Assembly (NCBI GenBank): GCA_965216845.1
Contig: OZ244200.1
Coordinates: 3,038,001-3,102,000, forward strand
Direction of reading: 5' to 3'
Origin: Panacagrimonas sp965216845
GTDB lineage: Bacteria > Pseudomonadota > Gammaproteobacteria > Nevskiales > Nevskiaceae
Length of the DNA: 64,000 nt
Every line of letters starts with the position of its first letter. Positions within the stretch are counted from its first letter, which is position 1. The notes under the pieces were generated by a model. That model ran no database searches. It had not been told where the DNA came from and worked only from the letters and a program-made list of their open reading frames with translations. The position numbers were made by a program, and so were the translations under genes. Below, in pieces: positions 26,511 to 35,095 of the stretch.

Positions 26511-28058
26511 TCATCCTTCATTGGACGAGGCGGTCGCCACCTGCTCCGCCCACCCCGGATTCGATACTTCAAAGTCCTCCAGCCGTGGACTGGCCAGCAG
26601 CGCGTTGAACTCGCGCGGGCGGCGCGGCCAGACCTCGGGCAGCCCATCCTTGCCGATGTACCAGTTCTGGCAACCGGTGACCCACACCGTGCCGTCCATG
26701 TTGCGCTTCAGCTCGTCGTAGAAGGTATTGGTGGCAGCCTGGGTCGGCGCCAGAGTGTCCAGTTCACCGCGCCGGTACATATCGATGCATTGCATGACGT
26801 AATCAACCAGGGCTTCGGTGTAGAGAATCACCGAGCCATTGGCCAACGGGCTGTTCGGGCCGCCGAGCAGGAAGAAGTTGGGAAACTGCGGAATCGCCAG
26901 GCTGTTATAGGCGCGCGGGCCGTGTTCTTCCCATAGCGAGCTGAGGCTGAGGCCCTGTGCATTGGTGAGCTCCAGCGGGCGCATGTATTCGTGAGTCTTG
27001 AACCCGGTGGCCAGAACCAGAACGTCGAGCGGATGCGTGCGGCCGTCGCGGGTGACGATACCCTCCGGCACGACGCGCTCGATGCCGTCGGTGACCAGAT
27101 TCACGTTCGGGCGCTGCATCGCCTCGTAATACTCCCAGGACATCACGATGCGCTTGCACATCGGCTGATAGTCTGGCGTCAGGCGCCGGCGCAGCTGCGG
27201 ATCACGCACGCGGCGCAGATTCCAGTGGCAGGCGGCGTCGATCAACCGGCGCTGCAGACCGGGCCGGATCATTGCCCGTGAGAACAGCGCGTCAAATAGC
27301 TCGTCATAGACGCCATAGGCCAGGCGCGCCAGCGCCGGAACCTGCGTGACCAGCTCGCGCTCGACCAGCGAATACTGACGGTCCGGCAGCGGAAAGACCC
27401 ATTGGGGGGTACGCTGGAACACGTTCAGCTCGCAGGGCAGCCGCGACACCGAGCAGGCGATCTGCACGCCGGTGGAGCCGGTGCCGATCAGGCCGATGCG
27501 CTTGTCCTTGAGGTCGACGCTGTCATCCCAGCGCGCCGAATGAAAGCGTGCGCCGGCGAAGCTGTCGAGGCCGGGAATGTCCGGCTCTTTGGGATGATGC
27601 AGAAAGCCGCAGGCGGCGATCAGAAACTCCGCGCTGTCCTGTTTTCCACTGCGCAGCTCAAGCTGCCAGCGGCGACCGTCAAAGCGGGCCTGCGCGCCCT
27701 CCTCACCGAAGACGATGTGGCGACGCAGATCGTACTTGTCGGCCACATGCCGCATGTAATTCTGAATCTCGGGGCCACGCGCAAAGCGGTGCTGCCAATC
27801 GGGATTGGGCTCGAAGCTGTAGGTGTAGTAATGCGCCGGCACATCGCAGGCCAGACCCGGGTAGCGGTTCTCGCGCCAGGTGCCGCCGACATCGTGGCTC
27901 TTCTCGTAGATGGTGAAGTTCTCGATACCCGCCTGGCGCAGCCGTATGCCGGCGAGCAGGCCGGACATGCCGGCGCCGAGGATGATGACGCGCGGCGTGC
28001 GCGTGGAATCATGGGGTTCGCGCGACTCCAGCGCGACGGCAGGTGTGGGAGCGTTCAT
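26511..28058 (-). CDS. Flavin-containing Baeyer-Villiger-type monooxygenase (BVMO-1)
   Basis: A 515-residue class B flavoprotein monooxygenase. The FAD site is GAGMSG at residues 28-33, the conserved VGGTWRENRYPGLACD follows at 57-72, and the Baeyer-Villiger fingerprint F-x-G-x3-H-x3-W-D is present (F167, G169, H173, W177, D178). The NADPH fold is GTGSTG at 192-197. Such enzymes insert oxygen next to a ketone to make an ester or lactone, or oxidise heteroatoms. It is the last gene of the SDR-esterase-BVMO minus operon, with a four-base overlap to the esterase, which could hydrolyse its product. Substrate unknown. Confidence 0.9.
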   Translation of the reverse strand: MNAPTPAVALESREPHDSTRTPRVIILGAGMSGLLAGIRLRQAGIENFTIYEKSHDVGGTWRENRYPGLACDVPAHYYTYSFEPNPDWQHRFARGPEIQNYMRHVADKYDLRRHIVFGEEGAQARFDGRRWQLELRSGKQDSAEFLIAACGFLHHPKEPDIPGLDSFAGARFHSARWDDSVDLKDKRIGLIGTGSTGVQIACSVSRLPCELNVFQRTPQWVFPLPDRQYSLVERELVTQVPALARLAYGVYDELFDALFSRAMIRPGLQRRLIDAACHWNLRRVRDPQLRRRLTPDYQPMCKRIVMSWEYYEAMQRPNVNLVTDGIERVVPEGIVTRDGRTHPLDVLVLATGFKTHEYMRPLELTNAQGLSLSSLWEEHGPRAYNSLAIPQFPNFFLLGGPNSPLANGSVILYTEALVDYVMQCIDMYRRGELDTLAPTQAATNTFYDELKRNMDGTVWVTGCQNWYIGKDGLPEVWPRRPREFNALLASPRLEDFEVSNPGWAEQVATASSNEG

Positions 28059-29008
28059 GAGGTAACCTCCTGCGGAGCAGCTTGCGGTTCTTCGGGCGGT
28101 TGGGTTCGGTCGACGACCGCCGGTGGGCGCGTCAGCGCCTCGCGCAGGAAACCGCCCAGCTCGGCGAGACAGCGGTCGGCTTCCGGCAACAGGCCAGCGT
28201 GCAGCTGGAAATCGTGCCAGAGGCCGTCCCAGACCTGCTTTCGCACCGGCACTCCGGCCTCGCGCAGCCGGCTTTCCAGGCGCGACGCATCGCTCAGCAG
28301 GACTTCCTCGCTGCCGACGTCGATCCGCGTTGGCGGCAAGTCGCCGAGCTCGGCGAACAGCGGCGACACCCGTGGGTCGGTCAGCGCCGAATCGGCATAG
28401 TGGCGTGCGGCATAAGCCAACCAGTCACGGCTGAGCATCGGATCCCGCGACGCATGGGTGGTCATGCTCATTCCCGACAGACTGAGATCCGCCCACGGCG
28501 AGATCAGCGCCAGCGCGCACGGCGCCGGCAGGCCCCGATCACGGGCCGCGATGGCAGTGGCCAGCGCCAGACCACCACCTGCGGAATCGCCAGCCAGGGC
28601 CACGGCCGAATGCGAGCGCGTCAACGCCGCCCAGGCGTCCACGGCATCGTCCAGCGCCGTCGGCGCCGGATGCTCGGGCGCGAGCCGGTAGTCGACGACG
28701 AAACACTCGCAGCCGGCGTCGCGCGCCAGATGCGACACCAGCCCGGCATGCGTCCCCGGCGAACCCAGCACGTAGCCGCCACCGTGCAGGTACATCACGG
28801 CCACGCCGCTGGGCGCGGATTCCGGAATCAGGCGGCGCGACAGCACGCCGCCCAGGTAATGCTCGACATCCTGAACGCCCGCAGCGCGCGGAAACGCCTT
28901 CGCGGCCAGGGCGATGTAGCTGCGCTGAAGCAGCAGCGGCACCCGCGGCGAAAACACCGGCCGCAGCCCGAACCGCACCCCTTGTCGCATAGCCTTACGG
29001 ATCAGCAT
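28055..29008 (-). CDS. Alpha/beta hydrolase, hormone-sensitive-lipase family esterase
   Basis: A 317-residue esterase. The oxyanion motif is YLHGGGYVLGS, the nucleophile elbow is GDSAGGGLA, and the acid/His part is near the C-terminus (VWDGLWHDFQLH). The ATG at 29008 is chosen because AGGAGGAG lies seven bases upstream; a TTG at 29050 is also in frame but poorly placed. Cytosolic, no signal peptide. Its position between an SDR and a BVMO suggests hydrolysis of the ester or lactone formed by the BVMO. Confidence 0.9.
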   Translation of the reverse strand: MLIRKAMRQGVRFGLRPVFSPRVPLLLQRSYIALAAKAFPRAAGVQDVEHYLGGVLSRRLIPESAPSGVAVMYLHGGGYVLGSPGTHAGLVSHLARDAGCECFVVDYRLAPEHPAPTALDDAVDAWAALTRSHSAVALAGDSAGGGLALATAIAARDRGLPAPCALALISPWADLSLSGMSMTTHASRDPMLSRDWLAYAARHYADSALTDPRVSPLFAELGDLPPTRIDVGSEEVLLSDASRLESRLREAGVPVRKQVWDGLWHDFQLHAGLLPEADRCLAELGGFLREALTRPPAVVDRTQPPEEPQAAPQEVTS

Positions 29009-29050
29009 CGCGTTTCTCCTCCTCTTGGCGCCGCTGGCGCCGCCGGCCAA

Positions 29051-29950
29051 TCAGCGACCGGCACTGACCTTCATCAGCAGGCCGATCTCTTCCATCGCGT
29101 TCCCCGGCACCACAAAGGACGAGGTGTCGCGGATTTCGGCAAGCTGATCGCGCACATCCTCGGCCGAGAGCTGCGGATTGAAGTACCCGGGAATCGCACC
29201 CACGAAGATACGCCCGACACGGCCACCGCCGCAACTGAAGATCTCGCCGCTGGGCTCGCAGGACTCATGCGCCAGATAAGCCACCACCGGCGTCACCTGC
29301 TCCGGATTGAGCTTTTCAGCCATTGGGCCGAGCAGTTCCTCGGTCATGCGCGTGCGCGCAGCCGGCGCGATGACGTTGACCTTGACGTTGGCCTTGGCGC
29401 CTTCAATGGCGGCCGCGTGCGAAAAACCGACGATGCCCATCTTGGCCGCGCCGTAGTTGGTTTGCCCGAAATTGCCGAACAGGCCAGCCGCAGAAGTGGT
29501 GTTGACCACCCGACCATAGCCCTGTTCGAGCATGCGATTCCAGGCCGCACGGGTGCACCACAGGGTGCCGTAAAGATGAACGTCAATGACCGGGCGAATG
29601 TCCGCCTCGGTGGCATTCTTGAAGGCCTTGTCGCGCAAAATACCGGCGTTGTTGACCAGGATATCGATGCGCCCGAAGCCATCGATGGCGGTGCCGATCA
29701 CGGCCTCGGCACCCGCCTCGGTCGACACCGAGTCATAATTGGGAATGGCTTCGCCGCCAGCGGCACGGATCTCGTCGCAGACTTTCTGCGCGGGCGTCTG
29801 CGAAGCCCCGCTGCCGTCGGTGGCGCCGCCCAGATCGTTGACCACCACCTTGGCGCCGCGCGAAGCCAGGAACATCGCATGACTGCGCCCCAGTCCCTGT
29901 CCCGCGCCCGTCACCACCGCGACCTTACCGTCATAACGCATCTCGCTCAT
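29051..29950 (-). CDS. Short-chain dehydrogenase, multifunctional-enzyme-2/HSD17B4 type
   Basis: A 299-residue SDR with cofactor motif TGAGQGLG (14-21), NNAG (100-103), catalytic Ser153 and Y166-x3-K170. The N-terminal VVNDLGGATDGSG stretch and about 50 extra C-terminal residues are typical of the (3R)-hydroxyacyl-CoA dehydrogenase domain of peroxisomal multifunctional enzyme 2 rather than of FabG. A role in beta-oxidation of branched or steroid-like acyl-CoA is therefore likely but not proven. First gene of the minus-strand operon that diverges from the acyl-CoA operon over a palindromic operator. Confidence 0.88.
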   Translation of the reverse strand: MSEMRYDGKVAVVTGAGQGLGRSHAMFLASRGAKVVVNDLGGATDGSGASQTPAQKVCDEIRAAGGEAIPNYDSVSTEAGAEAVIGTAIDGFGRIDILVNNAGILRDKAFKNATEADIRPVIDVHLYGTLWCTRAAWNRMLEQGYGRVVNTTSAAGLFGNFGQTNYGAAKMGIVGFSHAAAIEGAKANVKVNVIAPAARTRMTEELLGPMAEKLNPEQVTPVVAYLAHESCEPSGEIFSCGGGRVGRIFVGAIPGYFNPQLSAEDVRDQLAEIRDTSSFVVPGNAMEEIGLLMKVSAGR

Positions 29951-29982
29951 CTACCTCTCCTCATCGTGCTGTGCATGTCTGT

Positions 29983-30011
29983 TTGAAACTACCTAACGAT
30001 AGTTTGGTACT
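29983..30011 (+). promoter_or_regulatory. Candidate promoter for the acyl-CoA operon
   Basis: TTGAAA (29983-29988), 17-base spacer, GGTACT (30006-30011). The -10 is weak (3/6), which fits a regulated promoter. The spacer is almost filled by the palindrome at 29990-30009. Confidence 0.4.
29990..30009. promoter_or_regulatory. Palindromic operator between divergent operons
   Basis: TACCTAACGATAGTTTGGTA is an 8+8 inverted repeat with one mismatch and a 4-base centre. Size and symmetry fit a TetR-family operator. It lies between the SDR-esterase-BVMO and acyl-CoA operons, and a related site is at 50138-50155. No TetR gene is present in the window. Confidence 0.55.
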
Positions 30012-30069
30012 CTACACCATTCAACACCAGACCGCCCAGCCTTTCTCCAACACGCCGAGGCAAGCACCG

Positions 30070-30216
30070 ATGATCCTCACCGACGACCAGCGCGCACTGC
30101 GCGACACGGCCCGGCGTTTTGCCGAACACAAACTGCTGCCGGACGACCAGAAGCGCGAACAATCCGAACGACTGGATCGTGACCTGGTGCGCGAGATTGG
30201 CGAACTGGGCCTGTAG
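30070..30216 (+). pseudogene. Truncated acyl-CoA dehydrogenase (N-terminal remnant)
   Basis: A 48-residue frame from ATG 30070 reads like the first helices of an acyl-CoA dehydrogenase: DDQRALRDTARRFAEHKLLP, later VREIGELGL. It then stops with TAG where the family continues with a catalytic domain. The following bases are already the ribosome-binding site and start of the HMG-CoA-lyase-like gene, so the rest has been deleted, not merely frameshifted. A full acyl-CoA dehydrogenase gene with related sequence lies one gene downstream. Confidence 0.7.
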
Positions 30217-30226
30217 GAGGCCACCG

Positions 30227-31216
30227 ATGAGCGATTTTCCCAAGTCTGTCGAGTTCCACGAAGAAGGCGTCCGCGAAGGCTTCCAGATGGAGCCGGTGAC
30301 CTATCCGCGCGAGCGCCGTGCCGCGCTGATCAACGCCCTCTCGCAAACGGGGCTGAAACAGATCCAGGTCGGGTCGCTGGTCAACCCGGGCAAGGTGCCG
30401 CAGATGGCCGACACCCTGGAGCTGTTCGAAGACATCGAGAAAAACCCGGACGTGCGCTACACCCTGCTGTGGCTCAACGAGTCCGGCTACCGCAGGGCGC
30501 GCCAGGTCAAGGGCGCGTTCAACCACGCACCGCTGTTGTATTACCTGACCGATGCCTTTGCCATGCGCAACAACAACCGCACGGCACTGGAGGTGCGCGC
30601 CGAGCAGGAAGCCTGGCTGGACCGCTATCTGGCCGACGGCGCGTTTCCGCAGAAGGTCTACGTGATGACCGCCTGGGGTTGCAATCTGGGCGGGCCGGTG
30701 TCGCAGGAGATGGTCGTGGACGCCTTTGCCCATGCCATTGGCCTGTTCCGCGAGCGCAAGCTGCCACTGCCGCCGCTGTATCTGGCCGACACCATGGGCT
30801 GGGCCAGCCCCGAAGAGGTCAAACGCCGCATCGGCGCGGTGCGCGAGCTGGCGCCCGAGGCAAAGATCGGCCTGCACCTGCACGACACCCGCGGACTGGG
30901 TGGCGCCAACGTCTACGCCGCACTGTCGATGGGCGTCACGCTGTTCGACGCCTCGGTTGCGGGCCTGGGCGGCTGCCCCTTTGCCGGCCACAAGGCGCGC
31001 CAGACCTCCGGCAACATCTGCACCGAGGACATGGTCTTCCTGTGCCACGAACTGGGCATCGAAACCGGCATCGATCTCGAAAAACTGATCGAGGCCTCGC
31101 GCATGGCCGAGGACATCATCGGCCGACCGCTGATGGGTCGCGTCATGCACAGCGGCTCGCTCAAGGCATTCCGCGAGGGCAAGAAAGCCGACAGCGTCTG
31201 CGTCTCGCTGCCCTGA
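30227..31216 (+). CDS. HMG-CoA lyase-like / DRE-TIM metallolyase family protein
   Basis: A 329-residue TIM-barrel lyase of the hydroxymethylglutaryl-CoA lyase group. The metal-site His pair is GLHLHDTRGLGGAN, and the catalytic Cys loop is GLGGCPFAGHKARQTSGN. The usual N-terminal RDG motif reads REG (VREGFQME), a Glu in place of the metal-binding Asp. True HMG-CoA lyase activity is therefore uncertain; a related aldol-type cleavage of a 3-hydroxyacyl-CoA is plausible. Good Shine-Dalgarno (AGGAGG) just upstream. It is in the acyl-CoA operon, 41 bases before the acyl-CoA dehydrogenase. Confidence 0.8.
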   Translation: MSDFPKSVEFHEEGVREGFQMEPVTYPRERRAALINALSQTGLKQIQVGSLVNPGKVPQMADTLELFEDIEKNPDVRYTLLWLNESGYRRARQVKGAFNHAPLLYYLTDAFAMRNNNRTALEVRAEQEAWLDRYLADGAFPQKVYVMTAWGCNLGGPVSQEMVVDAFAHAIGLFRERKLPLPPLYLADTMGWASPEEVKRRIGAVRELAPEAKIGLHLHDTRGLGGANVYAALSMGVTLFDASVAGLGGCPFAGHKARQTSGNICTEDMVFLCHELGIETGIDLEKLIEASRMAEDIIGRPLMGRVMHSGSLKAFREGKKADSVCVSLP

Positions 31217-31257
31217 GTACCCCTGCCCGCTCCCCATTCTCCCGCCTCCGTCCCAAG

Positions 31258-32403
31258 ATGAACGATCTACCCTTTCTGACCGCCGACCACGAACACTTCC
31301 GCGATGCGCTGCGCCGCTTCATCGACACCGAGGTGGTGCCCAAGGCCGACGCCTGGGAAGAAGACGGCATGGTGCCGCGTCAGGTGCTGCGCCAGTTGGG
31401 CGAGCTGGGCTATCTGGGCATCCGCTACCCGGCGAGTTATGGCGGCGCGGAGCTGGACACGGTGTACAGCGCCATCCTGGCCGAGGAACTGGGCCGATCG
31501 AGCTATGGCGGCTTTGCGGTGACGGTCCTTGTTCACACCGACATGGCTTCACCGCATCTTGGCAACTTCGGCAACCCCGAGCAGCTCGCCCGCTGGATGC
31601 CGGGCATCGTCGCCGGCAGTACCGTCTGCGCGGTGGCCGTCACCGAGCCGGACGCCGGCTCGGATGTGGCCGGCATCAAGACCCGCGCGGTGCGCGACGG
31701 CGATCACTACCTGCTCAGCGGCAGCAAGATGTTCATCACCAACGGCGTACACGGTGACCTGTACTTCGTCGCCGCCAAGACCGATGCCACGGTCAAGGGT
31801 TCGCGCGGCATCTCGATCTTCGCGGTGGAAAAAGACACGCCCGGCTTCCACGTCGGTCGCAGTCTGAAGAAGACCGGCTGGCTCAGTTCCGACACCGCCG
31901 AACTGGTGTTCGAGGATTGCCGCGTGCCCGCCGCCAACCTGATCGGCGGCGAGAACAAGGGCTTCTATTCGATCATGCGCAACTTCCAGAACGAGCGCAT
32001 CGTGCTGGGCGCGCAGGCCATGGGCGAGGCGCAGAAAGCGCTGGATCTGGCGGTGGATTACGTGCGCAACCGCAAGGCCTTCGGCGCCGTGCTGTGGGAC
32101 AAACAGACCATCCGCCAGCGGCTGGCGATGCTGTCGGCCAAGGTCGCCGCCGGTCGCCAGCTGGCCTACCAGGCCGCCTGGCTCGACGCCCAGGGCCGCG
32201 ACTGCGTCAAGGAAGTCTCCATGGTCAAGGCCTACTGCGGCGAGCTGGTCAACGAGGTGATGTACACCTGCCAGCAGTTTCACGGCGGCATGAGCTACGT
32301 ACGCGAAACCGCCATCGAACGCATGGCGCGCGATGCGCGCATCCAGTCCCTCGGCGGCGGCGCCACCGAGGTCATGCTCGAAGAGGTCGCCAAACGCTTG
32401 TAA
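31258..32403 (+). CDS. Acyl-CoA dehydrogenase
   Basis: FAD-dependent alpha,beta-dehydrogenation of an acyl-CoA. The 381-residue protein has the flavin/substrate motif VAVTEPDAGSDVAGI, the middle beta-domain with FITNG, and the C-terminal helical domain with QQFHGGMSYVRETAIERMARDARI. At the usual MCAD base position it has Gly (SLGGGATEV), while Glu246 in QNERIVLGA matches the alternative base of the isovaleryl/long-chain-type enzymes. That suggests branched or bulky substrates; this is inference. Operon gene between the lyase and two thioesterases. Confidence 0.92.
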   Translation: MNDLPFLTADHEHFRDALRRFIDTEVVPKADAWEEDGMVPRQVLRQLGELGYLGIRYPASYGGAELDTVYSAILAEELGRSSYGGFAVTVLVHTDMASPHLGNFGNPEQLARWMPGIVAGSTVCAVAVTEPDAGSDVAGIKTRAVRDGDHYLLSGSKMFITNGVHGDLYFVAAKTDATVKGSRGISIFAVEKDTPGFHVGRSLKKTGWLSSDTAELVFEDCRVPAANLIGGENKGFYSIMRNFQNERIVLGAQAMGEAQKALDLAVDYVRNRKAFGAVLWDKQTIRQRLAMLSAKVAAGRQLAYQAAWLDAQGRDCVKEVSMVKAYCGELVNEVMYTCQQFHGGMSYVRETAIERMARDARIQSLGGGATEVMLEEVAKRL

Positions 32404-32445
32404 CCCCTCCCACCCACACCCCCTTTCCCATCCATTACTGCCCGT

Positions 32446-32910
32446 ATGACTGACCGCGACAACAATCGCCCCGAAGCCTGGAATCAGTTTCTCTCCATTG
32501 CGCCCTACACCGGACTGCTCGGCATGGAAGCCGTGTCGGCCTCCGACGACGGCTGTGTCATTGCCCTGCCCTATCGCGACGATCTGGTCGGCGACCCCGA
32601 CAGCGGCGTACTGCACGGCGGCGCCATCACCGCGCTGATGGACGTGTGCTTCGGCTTCTCGGTGTACTTCCGCATCCGGAAATTCCAGCCGATGGCCACG
32701 CTGGACCTGCGCATCGATTACCTGCGTCCGGCACAGCCAAATCACAAGGTCTACGCCACGGCGAACTGCTACAAGCTCACCCCGGAGTTGGCCTTCGTCC
32801 GCGGTCAGGCCTACGACGACGACGCCGACAACCCCCTGTCCACCAGTGTCGGCATTTTCATGTTCACTGCGGGCAAGCCCGCCTTCACCGAAGCCAAGAA
32901 GTTCTCATGA
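32446..32910 (+). CDS. PaaI-type hotdog-fold thioesterase 1
   Basis: A 154-residue hotdog-fold protein. The conserved motif is DSGVLHGGAITALMD followed by ATLDLRIDYLRPA, typical of the PaaI/4HBT family. It would hydrolyse acyl-CoA to free acid and CoA. Its stop overlaps the ATG of the next thioesterase by four bases, so the two are probably made in equal amounts and may form a heteromer. Confidence 0.88.
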   Translation: MTDRDNNRPEAWNQFLSIAPYTGLLGMEAVSASDDGCVIALPYRDDLVGDPDSGVLHGGAITALMDVCFGFSVYFRIRKFQPMATLDLRIDYLRPAQPNHKVYATANCYKLTPELAFVRGQAYDDDADNPLSTSVGIFMFTAGKPAFTEAKKFS

Positions 32911-33338
32911 ATCTCGCCGATACGCTGACCGATATCCGCGCCCGCGCCGACTGGGCCGCGCTGCCGCAGGCGTTGCCGTTTGCCCGCATGCTGGGTGTAC
33001 AGGTGGAAGTGCGCGGTGAATCCTTCACCTGCGTGATGCCCTTTGAACAAAAGCTCATCGGCAATCCGGCCCTGCCGGCCCTACATGGCGGCGCCATCGG
33101 TGGTTACATGGAATGCGCCGGCATCCTGCATCTGCTGTGGAGCAGTGAAGCCCTGGCCGTCCCCAAGACCATCGACTTCGCCATCGATTACCTGCTTTCG
33201 GGACGCCCGCAGGACACCTACGCCAACGTCTACCCGGTCAAGCTCGGCAAGCGCGTGAGCAACCTGCGCATCGAGGCCTGGCAGACGGCGCCCGACAAGC
33301 CCATCGCGGTCGCCGTAATGAACGTGCTGATGCGCTGA
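32907..33338 (+). CDS. PaaI-type hotdog-fold thioesterase 2
   Basis: A 143-residue hotdog protein paralogous to its upstream neighbour. The motif reads ALHGGAIGGYMECAG, then KTIDFAIDYLLSG, lacking the Asp seen in copy 1 after the HGG helix. This difference could mean altered catalysis or a structural role in a mixed tetramer. Translationally coupled to copy 1. Confidence 0.86.
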   Translation: MNLADTLTDIRARADWAALPQALPFARMLGVQVEVRGESFTCVMPFEQKLIGNPALPALHGGAIGGYMECAGILHLLWSSEALAVPKTIDFAIDYLLSGRPQDTYANVYPVKLGKRVSNLRIEAWQTAPDKPIAVAVMNVLMR

Positions 33339-33368
33339 TCCCTTCAACAAGCAGCCAAGGAATCTTTC

Positions 33369-34229
33369 ATGAAATACCGTTCCATCTATCGTTCTGATCT
33401 GTTCGAGGGTCAGACCGTGATCGTCACCGGCGGCGGCAGCGGCATCGGCCGTTGCACCGCACACGAACTCGCCAGCCTCGGCGCCAATGTCGCCATCGTC
33501 GGTCGCAAGGTCGAAAAACTGGAGACGGTGCGAAACGAGATCGAGGCCGTCGGCGGTCGCGTCAGCTGCCACGTCTGCGATATCCGCGACGAACCGATGG
33601 TGCGCCAGATGATCGCCGAGGTCATCGAACGCCACGGCGGCATCCACGGCCTGGTCAACAATGCTGGCGGCCAGTACCCCTCGCCGGCCAAGGATCTGAG
33701 CACCAAGGGCTGGGAGGCGGTGATCCGCAACAACCTCACCGGCGGCTTCATCGTCGCGCGCGAAGCCTACACTCAGTGGATGGAGGCGCACGGCGGCAGC
33801 ATCGTCAACATCATCGCCGACATCTGGGGCGGCATGCCGACCATGGCGCACACCGGAGCGGCACGCGCCGGCATGCTCAATTTCACCGAAACCGTCGCCT
33901 GCGAGTGGGCGCAGTCCGGTGTGCGGGTCAACGCGGTAGCGCCCGGCTGGATCGCCTCCAGCGGTTTCGACACCTATGACGAGGCCATGCAGGCCGAGCT
34001 GCGGCAGCTCAAGAACAAGGTGCCACTGGGCCGTTACGGCAACGAAGCGGAAGTTTCCGCCGCCATCGTGTTTCTGCTTTCACCCGGCGCCGCCTTCGTC
34101 AATGGATCCAGCATCCGCGTGGACGGCGGCGTGCCCAACGCCCGTCACACCTGGAAAGCGGTGCCCACCGACCGCTCCAAACCTTTCGACGGCTTTCCGC
34201 TGGCCACCGTGCCCCGGTGCCTGCAATGA
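33369..34229 (+). CDS. SDR of the trans-2-enoyl-CoA reductase (PECR/DECR) type
   Basis: A 286-residue SDR with cofactor motif TGGGSGIG (20-27) and NNAGG. The sequence GGQYPSPAKDLSTKGWEAVIRNNLTGGF closely follows peroxisomal enoyl-CoA reductases. The classical Y-x3-K is replaced: the segment reads AHTGAARAG, with Thr and Arg at those positions, as in that subgroup. It probably reduces or handles enoyl-CoA intermediates. Its stop overlaps the start of the transglutaminase-like gene by four bases. Confidence 0.85.
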   Translation: MKYRSIYRSDLFEGQTVIVTGGGSGIGRCTAHELASLGANVAIVGRKVEKLETVRNEIEAVGGRVSCHVCDIRDEPMVRQMIAEVIERHGGIHGLVNNAGGQYPSPAKDLSTKGWEAVIRNNLTGGFIVAREAYTQWMEAHGGSIVNIIADIWGGMPTMAHTGAARAGMLNFTETVACEWAQSGVRVNAVAPGWIASSGFDTYDEAMQAELRQLKNKVPLGRYGNEAEVSAAIVFLLSPGAAFVNGSSIRVDGGVPNARHTWKAVPTDRSKPFDGFPLATVPRCLQ

Positions 34230-34912
34230 CCCAGGCCGACACTCTCGCAGCCTTTCTGGCGCCCAGCCCGCATGTGGAAGCCGACCACCCGGGCATCCGC
34301 GCGCTGGCCGAGCGCGTGACCCAGGGCCTGACCGATCCGCGCGAGCGCGCCGTGGCGCTGTACTATGCGGTTCGTGACGATTTCCGCTATGACCCTTACG
34401 GCATCGAACTGTCCGGGCGCTGCTTCAAGGCCAGCACGGTCTTCGAGGCTGGCGCTGGCTTCTGCATCGGCAAGGCCACGCTGCTGGCCGCCGTCTGTCG
34501 CGCCGTCGGCATTCCGGCACGGCTGCGCTTTGCCGACGTGCGCAATCATCTGAGCAGCCCGCGCCTGCGGGCAATGATGGGCACGGACGAGTTCGTCTAC
34601 CACGGCTATACCGAACTGTGGATCGAACAGCGCTGGCGCAAGTGCACACCGGCCTTCGATCAGCGCCTGTGCGACAAGGCCGGTATCCGCGCGCTGGCGT
34701 TCGACGGTCTGGAAGACTCGGTGTTTCACCCCATCGACCTGTCGGGCCGACAGCACATGGAATACCTGCGCGACCGCGGCAGCCACGTCGACGTGCCGGT
34801 GGAGGAAATCTTCCGCGTCTGGGAGGCGGTCTATCCGGATATGTCCGGCTGGGTCCAGCAAACCAAGGGCGGAGACTTCGAGCAGGAGGCCTGCGCACCC
34901 GCCACATCGTGA
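34226..34912 (+). CDS. Transglutaminase-like cysteine protease family protein
   Basis: A 228-residue cytosolic protein with a transglutaminase-like fold. A Cys-His-Asp triad is visible: Cys80 in GAGFCIGKATLL, His126 in VYHGYTEL, Asp145 in TPAFD. Family members act as proteases, amidases or peptide N-glycanase-like enzymes; some act on CoA or amide conjugates. The ATG at 34226 overlaps the SDR stop by four bases. Its presence in an acyl-CoA operon is unexplained. Confidence 0.82.
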   Translation: MTQADTLAAFLAPSPHVEADHPGIRALAERVTQGLTDPRERAVALYYAVRDDFRYDPYGIELSGRCFKASTVFEAGAGFCIGKATLLAAVCRAVGIPARLRFADVRNHLSSPRLRAMMGTDEFVYHGYTELWIEQRWRKCTPAFDQRLCDKAGIRALAFDGLEDSVFHPIDLSGRQHMEYLRDRGSHVDVPVEEIFRVWEAVYPDMSGWVQQTKGGDFEQEACAPATS

Positions 34913-35095
34913 ACTGGCACACCCGTCTTGAGCAGATGACGACAACAACCATCCCCAACCCGCTGCCGCCGAAGCGCGGCATCGAACCGCCAACGCACTG
35001 CTGGTCCCAGGGCTGATTCGGGTTCTGATTCATTCCGGGAAGATGCCGCAGCAGCCCCTACAGCAGCTGAGTCCATCCAGCCAAGGAGCCGCTTC

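Noticed and set aside
29050..29051. TTG start at 29050 for the esterase ending at 28055
   Set aside because: It directly abuts the SDR stop without a Shine-Dalgarno, while ATG 29008 has a strong AGGAGGAG.
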